The notes beneath the pieces were generated by a model that searched no databases, was not told the DNA's origin, and worked only from the letters and a program-made list of their open reading frames with translations. A DNA stretch of 64,000 nt from Actinomycetes bacterium (GTDB lineage: Bacteria; Actinomycetota; Acidimicrobiia; Acidimicrobiales; JAMCPL01), in assembly GCA_021841005.1 (NCBI GenBank), contig JAKBVZ010000034.1:1-64000 (forward strand), given 5' to 3'. Shown here piece by piece: positions 35,252 to 43,359 of this stretch (position 1 is its first letter; every line of letters begins with the position of its first letter). The translations under genes and the position numbers were made by a program.

Positions 35252-35761
35252 GTGGAAAATCCGAATGTGCCTAAGATACACAACCCTGCAACGCTAACTA
35301 GCTCGACTCATCAAAGGCTGCAAGCCGAACTGGAGGAGCTCACTACAGTCGGTCGTGTCGAGATTGCGAAAGCCATCGAGGCGGCCCGTGCTCTCGGCGA
35401 TCTCTCGGAGAACGGCGATTACCATGCCGCCAAGGACGCTCAGGGAAAGATGGAATCCAGGATCAGGCAACTACAGGCGTTACTACGAGATGCCACGATA
35501 GTACCGGACGATGAAGCTGCAGCCTCGACCACCGTCACCACCGGATCTATTGTAACCGTACTATACGAGGGAGACGACGAAGAACAAAGCCTAGTAGTCG
35601 GGACCATAGAAGAGAAACGGGAAGGCCTAAGCGTTGTATCCCCTCAGTCTCCTCTAGGCAAGTCATTGATGGGAAAGAAGGTTGGCGACACGGTGGAGTT
35701 CGAAGCCCCCCGAGGAACTCTCAAGGCAAGGATACTCAAACTCGGCCAGGAAGTGCTATGA
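35252..35761 (+). CDS. greA: Transcription elongation factor GreA
   Basis: Rescues backtracked RNA polymerase. The 169 residues comprise the N-terminal coiled coil with the acidic tip [17 protein letters not shown] (about 48-64) and a C-terminal FKBP-like domain with [19 protein letters not shown]. The start is GTG; a weak TAGCAT lies seven bases before it. Its stop overlaps the leuC start as ATGA, an unusual coupling of greA to leucine genes. Confidence 0.94.
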   Translation: MENPNVPKIHNPATLTSSTHQRLQAELEELTTVGRVEIAKAIEAARALGDLSENGDYHAAKDAQGKMESRIRQLQALLRDATIVPDDEAAASTTVTTGSIVTVLYEGDDEEQSLVVGTIEEKREGLSVVSPQSPLGKSLMGKKVGDTVEFEAPRGTLKARILKLGQEVL

Positions 35762-37152
35762 ATACCCTCCCGGACAAGGTATGGGACAGGCATGTGGTAC
35801 ATTCGTCCGAGAACGAGCCGGACCTGCTCTACATAGACCTACACCTGATCCACGAAGTTACCTCTCCGCAGGCATTTGCGGGCCTAAAGGACCAGGGTCG
35901 CAAGGTCCGCCGCCCCGATCTTACTGTCGCAACCGCAGACCATAATGTACCAACCGTGGACATCGATAAGCCGGTGGCCGATGCCATTTCGGCCAAGCAG
36001 CTGGAACTGCTCTCGGCCAACTGCCAGGAATTCTGCATCACTTGCTTCCCCATGGGCCACCGCGACCAGGGCATTGTGCATGTGATCGGACCGGAACTCG
36101 GACTTACCCAGCCCGGGATGACCATCGTCTGCGGAGACAGCCATACCTCCACGCATGGAGCTTTCGGCGCCTTGGCGTTCGGCATTGGTACCTCGGAGGT
36201 GGAACACGTACTTGCCACTCAAACCCTTCCCCAGTACCGTCCCAACACCATGAGCATCACTGTAGATGGCACACTTCCTCGGGGATGCAGCGCCAAGGAC
36301 ATAGCCCTCGAAGTCATATCGAGAATAGGTACAGGGGGAGGCATGGGACACATGGTCGAATACCGTGGATCAGCCGTACGAGCACTCACCATGGAAGGCC
36401 GCATGACCCTCTGTAACATGACTATTGAAGCAGGTGCAAGAGCAGGCATGGTAGCCCCGGATGAGACCACTTTCGCGTATCTGGAAGGACGGCGCTACGC
36501 CCCGAAGGGGAGGGAATGGGAGTTGGCCCTCGAGGATTGGAGCACTCTCCACAGTGACGAGGATGCGGTGTTCGACAGAAGTGTCACCATCCCGGCCGCC
36601 GAAGTCCGACCCAATATCACCTGGGGAACCAACCCTTCCCAGGTGGCACCGGTAGATGGAAAGATACCCGACCCAGACTCTTTCGCCGATGCCGGCGATA
36701 GAGAGGCAGCAGGCCGAGCGCTCGATTACATGGGTCTCGAGCCCGGCACCAGGATAAAGGACATCAAGGTCGATACGGTGTTCATAGGATCCTGCACCAA
36801 TTCACGCATAGAGGACTTGAGGTCTGCAGCATCGGTGCTGGATGGTCGCCATGTGGCTCAGGGGCTACGGGCACTCGTGGTGCCTGGATCACACGCCGTG
36901 AAGTCACAGGCGGAGCAAGAAGGGCTTGATAAGATATTCATCTCTGCTGGCTTCGATTGGCGGGAACCAGGTTGCTCCATGTGCCTAGCAATGAACCCCG
37001 ACAAACTCGTCCCAGGCGAACGCTGTGCTTCCACCTCCAATCGCAATTTCGAGGGACGCCAGGGCAGGGGGGGCAGGACTCATCTGGTATCTCCAGCAAT
37101 AGCGGCGGCAACTGCCGTGGCAGGGCACTTCAGCACACCGGACGACCTATGA
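35758..37152 (+). CDS. leuC: 3-isopropylmalate dehydratase large subunit
   Basis: Aconitase-family isomerase subunit with a [4Fe-4S] cluster. The 464 residues show [47 protein letters not shown] split over the usual spacing, and cluster Cys in [14 protein letters not shown] and [13 protein letters not shown]. It is coupled to greA by ATGA. The partner leuD is 218 bp downstream instead of adjacent. Confidence 0.96.
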   Translation: MNTLPDKVWDRHVVHSSENEPDLLYIDLHLIHEVTSPQAFAGLKDQGRKVRRPDLTVATADHNVPTVDIDKPVADAISAKQLELLSANCQEFCITCFPMGHRDQGIVHVIGPELGLTQPGMTIVCGDSHTSTHGAFGALAFGIGTSEVEHVLATQTLPQYRPNTMSITVDGTLPRGCSAKDIALEVISRIGTGGGMGHMVEYRGSAVRALTMEGRMTLCNMTIEAGARAGMVAPDETTFAYLEGRRYAPKGREWELALEDWSTLHSDEDAVFDRSVTIPAAEVRPNITWGTNPSQVAPVDGKIPDPDSFADAGDREAAGRALDYMGLEPGTRIKDIKVDTVFIGSCTNSRIEDLRSAASVLDGRHVAQGLRALVVPGSHAVKSQAEQEGLDKIFISAGFDWREPGCSMCLAMNPDKLVPGERCASTSNRNFEGRQGRGGRTHLVSPAIAAATAVAGHFSTPDDL

Positions 37153-37331
37153 GCACCCAATCAATCGAGACAGAAAGAAGCATTACAGGTATGTGCACCA
37201 AAGGACAGAGGGCATCCGGCACGCACAGGGTATGCAGAGAATCCGGGAAGTACATTACGTCGGCACCCACGGGATACACGGCTAGAGCCATTCACGGGGA
37301 GTACTGCCGGGCTTCTGCGAGAGCCGACTGA
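37149..37331 (+). other. 60-codon open frame in the leuC-leuD spacer
   Basis: An ATG overlapping the leuC stop (ATGA) opens a 60-codon frame rich in Thr, Arg, Ser and Cys. I recognise no family. The phrase GGATACACGG occurs near 37270 and again near 37351, so the spacer may have grown by duplication. It may be a relic of coupling and not a gene. Confidence 0.25.
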
Positions 37332-37370
37332 AAGCATTATACCGAGACACGTAGGATACACGGAGGAATA

Positions 37371-37970
37371 TTGAAACCAGTAAAGATCATCCAGTCAAGG
37401 GCCGTCCCTCTTGAACGTTCGGACGTTGACACAGACCAGATCATCCCCTCTGACTGGCTGAAGCGAGTGGAGCGGACTGGATTCGGCGGCGGGTTGTTCT
37501 CCGAATGGCGTGATGGACCCGACTTTGTACTGAATCTTCCAGAGTACCAGGGTGCCAGGATATTGGTGGCAGGGCCCAACTTCGGCACCGGCTCATCCAG
37601 GGAACATGCTGTTTGGGCGCTCATGGATTACGGATTCGAGGCGGTGGTGTCACCGCGTTTCGGAGACATATTCAAGAACAACTGCACGAAACAAGGCCTG
37701 GTTACCGTCGAGGTGCCGGCGGAAGTCGTAGATTCCCTCACGGCGGCAGTGAAGAACGACCCGATGCTCGAAATCACCATAGACGTGGAGCGCAGGACAA
37801 TCGAGGCTCCTGCTGCCATGATCACCGCCACCTTCCCATTGGACGACTTCACCAAGGAGCGGTTGCTGAATGGATGGGATGATATCGGACTCACCTTACG
37901 GTACGAGGAGTCAATCTCAGCCTATGAGTCCAAACGGGCATCCTGGCTGCCAACCACCGGAACAGCCTGA
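37371..37970 (+). CDS. leuD: 3-isopropylmalate dehydratase small subunit
   Basis: Swivelling-domain partner of LeuC. The 199 residues show DVDTDQIIPSDWLKRV, GPNFGTGSSREHAVWAL, SPRFGDIFKNNCTKQGL and the FTKERLLNGWDDIGLTL segment near the end. The start is TTG with a clear Shine-Dalgarno (GGAGGA). It is convergent with the radical SAM gene; between them a 13-bp unit TTCACTAGGTGAT is doubled near 38039-38064. Confidence 0.95.
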   Translation: MKPVKIIQSRAVPLERSDVDTDQIIPSDWLKRVERTGFGGGLFSEWRDGPDFVLNLPEYQGARILVAGPNFGTGSSREHAVWALMDYGFEAVVSPRFGDIFKNNCTKQGLVTVEVPAEVVDSLTAAVKNDPMLEITIDVERRTIEAPAAMITATFPLDDFTKERLLNGWDDIGLTLRYEESISAYESKRASWLPTTGTA

Positions 37971-38085
37971 TACATGGCTGGTATGAAGCCATACAGCCTT
38001 TCTCGCTGCCACCGTGGACCGGTAGAGCACGTTACTATTTCACTAGGTGATTTCACTAGGTGATAGTCTCAGCAGCTATACATTG

Positions 38086-39540
38086 CTACACGATATCAGT
38101 TGTCGCCCCTGATGGTTCGTAGGGACAATTAGGGTCCTCAGCCAGGGGATCTCCGTATGCGGCAAAAGCCTGGGAACGGGATCCTCCGCAGATATCCCGG
38201 TACTCGCACGTCCCGCACCTACCGTGATAACCTGCCACATTCCTGAGAGCGTTCATCAGTTCCGACTCCCTGTATACAGACATAAGTGATGACTCCCTCA
38301 CATTGCCGACGACCATCGGCAGGAAACCACTGGGCGATATATCACCGGTATGAGAGATGAAAACCACCCCGTAGCCATCCCCCACCACAAGAGGGCGGCG
38401 CATGGTCCGGCGACCGCCTTCCCCGCTGCTTCCATCCTGACCACCACCTCTACTATCCCTCCCTCTGGTAGCATCACCCGATCTTCCATACTGGCCACCA
38501 CCTCTACCATCTCCCTCCCCTGTGTCATCACCCGATCTTCCATACTGGCCACTAGCCCCCTGGATACTTGTGCCACCACCATCACTGCCACCAACTGAAT
38601 CGCCAGGTGGGATCGCCCGATTCGAATGATCCACGCCAGCACTGGGAAGCAGATCGGCTATCCCTGCCATGAGCCGTGTATAAAGGGGAGTACGAGCTGC
38701 CGGATCATACCGTCCGGACAGGCTGTGCCGCTCATTCTGAGTAGTCATGGCACTATCACGCTGGACAAGCACCCGCCGGAACTGGGGTGCCTCAGTGGTC
38801 TTGGCGGGGATGACTTTGGACGACACTTCGGCAAGAAAGTACAACACATCTTCGACTTGCTTGTCCGTCAAGGCTTTAAGGAGCTTTCCCCTGCCGGTCG
38901 GCACCAGGAAGAATACGCTCCACAGCCCTGCACCAAGAGAGCGAACCAGCTGCACGATACCGGGCAGCTCTTCTACTGTCTCAGCACATACCGTAGTATT
39001 GACCTGGAGATGCAAGCCTACCGAAACAGCAGCTTGGCAGGCGTTCACGGTCAGATCGAATGAGCCAGGCACTCTCCGGAACCGGTCATGCGTACCGGCG
39101 TCGGCACCATCGATGGAAAAGGACACGGCAGTGGCCCCAGCTCGGCGAAGAGCCATGAGATTGTCACCAGTGGCAAGAGGCGTGCCTGACGGCGCCACAG
39201 CCATCCTCAAGGACAGCTGCGAACCGTAAGAGACTATCTCGTTGAGATCAGGGCGTTTGAAGGGATCACCCCCCGTCAATACGATAATGGGCCTAGGTGC
39301 CCCCAATCCGGCCAGGTCATCCAGCACCCGCTTTATCTCATCAGTAGCCAGCTCATCTGGCGAACGCGACGGCACGGACTCGGCCCGGCAGTGGACACAA
39401 GCCAGATCGCACGCTCTGGTAAGTTCCCAGAGAACGAGGAAAGGTCTGGCAGACCTGTCAAAATGGAGTTGCCGGTAAGAGGCCGACCGGCCAAGCCCAG
39501 TATCCGGAGAAGCGGCAGTTCCAGCAAAAGCAACCATCAT
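38086..39540 (-). CDS. Radical SAM/SPASM protein with Gly-rich repeat insert
   Basis: The 484 residues have the radical SAM motif CDLACVHC near residue 45, TGGDPFKRPDL and SFSIDGADAGTHDRFR, and a C-terminal SPASM-like cluster site with CGTCEYRDICGGSRSQAF and a last Cys in DPNC. It resembles the TIGR04053-like group near PqqE/NirJ-type proteins, but no peptide substrate or partner is evident nearby. About 65 Gly/Ser/Asp-rich residues (about 310-375), built from 54-bp units, are inserted before the C-terminal part. A TATGAT -10 ends five bases before the ATG. Confidence 0.85.
   Translation of the reverse strand: MMVAFAGTAASPDTGLGRSASYRQLHFDRSARPFLVLWELTRACDLACVHCRAESVPSRSPDELATDEIKRVLDDLAGLGAPRPIIVLTGGDPFKRPDLNEIVSYGSQLSLRMAVAPSGTPLATGDNLMALRRAGATAVSFSIDGADAGTHDRFRRVPGSFDLTVNACQAAVSVGLHLQVNTTVCAETVEELPGIVQLVRSLGAGLWSVFFLVPTGRGKLLKALTDKQVEDVLYFLAEVSSKVIPAKTTEAPQFRRVLVQRDSAMTTQNERHSLSGRYDPAARTPLYTRLMAGIADLLPSAGVDHSNRAIPPGDSVGGSDGGGTSIQGASGQYGRSGDDTGEGDGRGGGQYGRSGDATRGRDSRGGGQDGSSGEGGRRTMRRPLVVGDGYGVVFISHTGDISPSGFLPMVVGNVRESSLMSVYRESELMNALRNVAGYHGRCGTCEYRDICGGSRSQAFAAYGDPLAEDPNCPYEPSGATTDIV
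38395..38600 (-). repeat. In-frame 54-bp repeats in the radical SAM gene
   Basis: Units encoding QYGRSGDxTxxxDxRGGG occur twice, with a degenerate third copy. The unit is 18 codons, so the frame is kept. It forms a flexible insert between the core and SPASM regions. Confidence 0.85.
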
Positions 39541-39545
39541 GTACA

Positions 39546-39551
39546 ATCATA
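39546..39551 (-). promoter_or_regulatory. -10 element of the radical SAM gene
   Basis: The minus-strand TATGAT ends five bases before the ATG at 39538-39540. A clear -35 is not seen. Confidence 0.5.
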
Positions 39552-39608
39552 CAGCCTTGCACCACTTGAGATCCTCCCATGGCTGGAACGAGACGCCCGC
39601 GGGGACAT

Positions 39609-39726
39609 CGCCGGCAGGGACGCGGTGTGAGACCACCCTCAATGCCCAACGAGACTGGCGCCGGTCCACTGAAAGCATGCGCCGGCAGGGACGCGGTGTG
39701 AGACCACCCTCAATGCCCAACGAGAC
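39609..39726. repeat. 47-bp direct repeat just downstream of the membrane-protein gene
   Basis: Bases 39609-39655 and 39680-39726 are identical over 47 bp, period 71 bp. The right copy ends 7 bp short of the membrane-protein stop at 39734. Confidence 0.93.
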
Positions 39727-39733
39727 GCCACGA

Positions 39734-40399
39734 TCACGCCTTCTGGCGCATACCCGAACCAGCCGTCTCAGAGATGCCAGTCCTTGGCTTGCGCCCGCTC
39801 GACAGGGGGGACAGATCGTAGAGTACCGACGCGTCCCGGAGCCTCGCCGGGGGATCGGCCGCACCTGCAAGCCTGTAGACATTGGCAATCGACCTGAGTA
39901 TAACTGTACGTGCAAGCCAGAAAAAGAACACCGCCCCAGGTATCTCAGCCAGCAACGCGGTGGCCAGGGTGATCCAGTCACCCCTATGACCCAACGACGT
40001 AATCACGTCAAACCACGCATCGGCCATCAGCATGGTGCCAGCCACGATTGCCATGACCACCATGATCTGCTTGCGAAACCAAGCAGCCCATGCGGTATAT
40101 GCGAGTACAGCCATTAGTATCACGTCAAACCCTACCCAGAGCAATGTCCAGTGATGCGCTCTGTATCTGATAGGCAACTTGATGGCCAGGAAAACCGTCC
40201 AGGGAATCAGCCCTGCCACAATGGCAACCAGGGCAAAAGACACCACTCTGTTGAAATGGACAATATCTATTCCGTGATGATTGCTATGGCCATGCGTAAA
40301 AAAGCCAAACTGCGCCCACCTGCTTGCTCTGCTCACTGGTTCCGATCCATGCGGCAACAGCTCGGGAAGGTCCGGGGGGTCCGGAGTTTGCCTCGTCAT
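39734..40399 (-). CDS. Four-pass integral membrane protein, function unknown
   Basis: The 221 residues have an N-terminal Pro-rich cytoplasmic part, four hydrophobic segments (about 50-70, 84-104, 112-132 and 145-167, starting FNRVVSFALVAIVAGLIP) and a polar tail. Conserved-looking polar residues sit at membrane edges, such as FDVITSLGHRGDW and LAEIPGAVFF. I recognise the general actinobacterial membrane-protein style but no named family. The start could be the TTG at 40426, adding nine residues. Confidence 0.72.
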   Translation of the reverse strand: MTRQTPDPPDLPELLPHGSEPVSRASRWAQFGFFTHGHSNHHGIDIVHFNRVVSFALVAIVAGLIPWTVFLAIKLPIRYRAHHWTLLWVGFDVILMAVLAYTAWAAWFRKQIMVVMAIVAGTMLMADAWFDVITSLGHRGDWITLATALLAEIPGAVFFFWLARTVILRSIANVYRLAGAADPPARLRDASVLYDLSPLSSGRKPRTGISETAGSGMRQKA

Positions 40400-40539
40400 C
40401 CCGACCTGCTTGCCATCCGGCAGCAAGAAACATGCAATAAGTAGCCCGGCGTACTGGGCAATGCGGTATCGGGTAATGTCTCACTCATATACCTGATATT
40501 ACCGTGCAAATACAGCGATTCAACACCGAACCCCGGCCT

Positions 40540-40626
40540 ATATCTTCCCGATATCACTTGGGAACCTGGGGCTCTTCGTGCATGGCGGTACGTAGCACAA
40601 TGCCAGCTCATATCTTCCCGATGTCA
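40540..40626. repeat. 17-bp direct repeat copying the 3' end of purD
   Basis: Bases 40540-40556 and 40610-40626 match with one difference, period 70 bp. The right copy is the coding end of purD (GDIGKI); the left copy is downstream. It fits the general 3'-end duplication pattern. Confidence 0.82.
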
Positions 40627-41909
40627 CCCCTCTTCTCGAGCGGCCCGGTGACCGCCAAGTCTATGGCATTGTACACTCTTGTCCTGGCCGCATCCAGGCG
40701 AGGCGCCCGGCCTGCAAACGCCACAGCCCGTGAAGTACCCACGGTAACAAATTGCCCCGGACCTTCCTCGACCGCCGCAGAGAAGCACACCTGCACACCT
40801 GCTGCCGATGCCTTGTCCACATCTAGTGTAAAGCGATGCTGCCCCGCCGGCTCCAGTGCATACTCTGGCGATACCAGGTACACTACTATCGACGACTCTC
40901 GTGCCATAGGAACCAGCCCATCGTTCAAGGACTGGTGATACATCGCCCCCATGACATCGATCCAGTCACCCTCGAAAAGCGTCATGATATTGAGCCCCTC
41001 GGGATCGCCAAAACGGGAATTGAACTCGATTACCTTGGGGCCCTCCTCTGTGGCGAAGAATCCGGCATTCACACATCCGCTGAATCGCCTCCCTTCCCCG
41101 GCCAGACACTCCAACGCATCCTGTACGATCTGGCAGGCATGCTCGTAAGTGGACTTGTCGAGGAATGGTAACAAACCGTCAGCCTGTGAGTAAGACCCCA
41201 TCCCTCCGGTGCCAGGCCCCCTATCCCCTTCGAATCGATAGGGATAATCATAAGTGGCAGGCGGAAACACCACTCGCCTACCATCCGTCATGGCCTGGAT
41301 AGTGAATTCGGGTGCGTTCACCCTCTCTTCGACCAGAACCGCGCCACCGTGCCGCCCAGAATCGATTATGGATGCTCCATAATCATATGCCGCAGCGTTG
41401 TCCGCCAGATGTGGCCCCACTACCTTGACACCCTTGCCACCAGTGAGCCCGACAGGCTTTATCACCACGTCCAGCCCATCTCCTGTCATGCCGGATATGG
41501 CAGACTCCAATGTATCCAGACTGGTTGCCAGCATGTACCTGGGATTCGCCGCAGGCTCAATCCTTGCCACCATCTGGCGTGAATAGGCTTTGTTCCACTC
41601 GATCTCAGCCCCGTCGCGGGTAGGCCCTACAGTTGGGACACCCGCTGCGATCAGGGCATCGACCACACCCGCCTCGAGCGGATTATCACTGCTGACCATG
41701 GCGATATCTATATCGTTAGCTGATGCATACTGGGAAACCTGCTGGGGATCGCATACGTCTCCTATTGCATAACCACCACCAGTCTCCGATACAACCCGGA
41801 CGAGAGTAGGATTGGCATGGCCCATAAACGCAAATACGGAACTCGATTGAGCCATACGCATCCCCAACGCGCTCTCGCGGCCTCCCTGGCCAACAATCAA
41901 ACTCTTCAA
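40608..41909 (-). CDS. purD: Phosphoribosylamine-glycine ligase (divergent, archaeal-like)
   Basis: ATP-grasp enzyme of purine synthesis joining glycine to phosphoribosylamine. The 433 residues have the N-terminal MKSLIVGQGGRESALG (GGGGREHA in most bacteria), VIKPVGLTGGKGVKVVG, PGTGGMGSYS, and the metal/ATP segment EFNSRFGDPEGLNIM. The GHANPTL and SSDNPLEAGVVDAL segments look more like archaeal PurD than the bacterial type. The start is TTG, 24 bp after icd. Confidence 0.88.
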   Translation of the reverse strand: MKSLIVGQGGRESALGMRMAQSSSVFAFMGHANPTLVRVVSETGGGYAIGDVCDPQQVSQYASANDIDIAMVSSDNPLEAGVVDALIAAGVPTVGPTRDGAEIEWNKAYSRQMVARIEPAANPRYMLATSLDTLESAISGMTGDGLDVVIKPVGLTGGKGVKVVGPHLADNAAAYDYGASIIDSGRHGGAVLVEERVNAPEFTIQAMTDGRRVVFPPATYDYPYRFEGDRGPGTGGMGSYSQADGLLPFLDKSTYEHACQIVQDALECLAGEGRRFSGCVNAGFFATEEGPKVIEFNSRFGDPEGLNIMTLFEGDWIDVMGAMYHQSLNDGLVPMARESSIVVYLVSPEYALEPAGQHRFTLDVDKASAAGVQVCFSAAVEEGPGQFVTVGTSRAVAFAGRAPRLDAARTRVYNAIDLAVTGPLEKRGDIGKI

Positions 41910-41933
41910 CTCACAGGTCCCAAATCGCTTCGG

Positions 41934-43130
41934 TCAGATGCGTGCAGCGATCTCGGCAGCAAACTCCGAGCATTTCACCTCTGTGGCATCCTCCATAAGC
42001 CGGGCGAAATCGTAGGTAACAACCTTACTCGCTATAGTGGACTCCAACGCCCTGACAATATCAGTAGCTGCATCATTCCATCCCAAGTGCTCCAACATCA
42101 GCACACCGGACAGTATGACAGACCCTGGATTGACCTTGTCCAAGCCTGCATACTTGGGGGCGGTTCCATGAGTAGCCTCGAAGATGCCGTGCCCGGTCAC
42201 GTAGTTGATATTTGCTCCAGGCGCTATACCTATGCCTCCAACTTGAGCAGCAAGGGCGTCCGACAAGTAATCACCGTTCAGATTGGTGGTGGCAATCACG
42301 TCGAAGTCATCAGGACGGGTCAGCACTTGCTGTAGCGTGATGTCGGCGATGCTATCCTTTACCAGCAATTTACCTTCAGGCTTGCCGCCACAGTCATCCC
42401 ACGATACGGCCACGTCAGAAAACTCATCCTTCACGAGTTCATACCCCCAACTGCGGAATGCTCCTTCAGTAAACTTCTGGATGTTCCCCTTGTGTACCAT
42501 AGTCACGCTACTACGACCATGCTCTAGGGCATACTTGATAGCCGCCCGGATCAGGCGGGTGGAATTCTCTTTGGATACCGGCTTGATGCCTATACCCGAA
42601 TTCTCCTTCAGCTCCCATCCCATGTTCTCCTTCAGGAAAGCAGCAAGCTTCAGCTCCTCCGCAGTGCCTGCCTGGACTTCGAGTCCTGCATAGACATCTT
42701 CGGTATTTTCCCGGAAAATCACCATATCGACCTTCTCGGGATGACGCACCGGCGAAGGTACACCCTCGAACCACCTCACTGGCCGCAAGCAAACGTATAG
42801 ATCCAGCACCTGTCTGAGGGCCACGTTCAGCGATCTGATGCCACCCCCCACCGGCGTAGTGAGAGGACCTTTGATGCCAATCAGGTAATCACGAAAAGCT
42901 TCCACGGTTTCCTCGGGAAGCCAGCTGCCCACTTCCTTGTAGGCCTTCTCCCCCGCCAGAACTTCCTTCCATACAATCCTCCTGCCATATTTTGCCACTG
43001 CCGTGTCGATGACCAGCTTTGCAGCAGGCCATATATCCACTCCAGTACCATCGCCTTCGATAAACGGAATCACCGGTTCATCCGGCACCACCAGTACGCC
43101 ATCTGTATTCATAGTAATTTTATTGAGCAT
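41934..43130 (-). CDS. icd: NADP-dependent isocitrate dehydrogenase
   Basis: TCA-cycle oxidative decarboxylation. The 398 residues align with the E. coli-type enzyme: [36 protein letters not shown] with the regulatory Ser, [45 protein letters not shown] and [12 protein letters not shown]. The ATG at 43130 is chosen because a TAAACT -10 ends seven bases before it; an upstream in-frame Met would lie within that promoter. Confidence 0.94.
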   Translation of the reverse strand: MLNKITMNTDGVLVVPDEPVIPFIEGDGTGVDIWPAAKLVIDTAVAKYGRRIVWKEVLAGEKAYKEVGSWLPEETVEAFRDYLIGIKGPLTTPVGGGIRSLNVALRQVLDLYVCLRPVRWFEGVPSPVRHPEKVDMVIFRENTEDVYAGLEVQAGTAEELKLAAFLKENMGWELKENSGIGIKPVSKENSTRLIRAAIKYALEHGRSSVTMVHKGNIQKFTEGAFRSWGYELVKDEFSDVAVSWDDCGGKPEGKLLVKDSIADITLQQVLTRPDDFDVIATTNLNGDYLSDALAAQVGGIGIAPGANINYVTGHGIFEATHGTAPKYAGLDKVNPGSVILSGVLMLEHLGWNDAATDIVRALESTIASKVVTYDFARLMEDATEVKCSEFAAEIAARI

Positions 43131-43137
43131 GGAACCC

Positions 43138-43166
43138 AGTTTACTCGGCAACTGGCTGAATGCTAA
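43138..43166 (-). promoter_or_regulatory. icd promoter (leaderless)
   Basis: On the minus strand TTAGCA (43161-43166), a 17-bp spacer and TAAACT (43138-43143) end seven bases before the icd ATG. It lies just downstream of tRNA-Leu. Confidence 0.55.
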
Positions 43167-43180
43167 ATCGGCCACAACTG

Positions 43181-43264
43181 TGCGGGCGAGAGGACTCGAA
43201 CCTCCACGCTCTTGCGAGCACCGGGACCTAAACCCGGCGCGTCTGCCAATTCCGCCACGCCCGC
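43181..43264 (-). tRNA. tRNA-Leu (TAG)
   Basis: An 84-nt type II tRNA on the minus strand. The acceptor GCGGGCG pairs with CGCCCGC, the anticodon loop has TAG closed by CCGGG/CCCGG, a variable stem TGCTCGCAAGAGCG is present, and the T arm contains GGTTCGAGTCC. The discriminator is A, as expected for leucine. Confidence 0.95.
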
Positions 43265-43359
43265 AATCTTCCCACCAGAACCTCTAAAGGCCAGTGTAGC
43301 GTCTCGCCGATGCCTGCTCGTACTGGGTCCTCGTACTGGGACAAGCACTGCAGGGCCAG

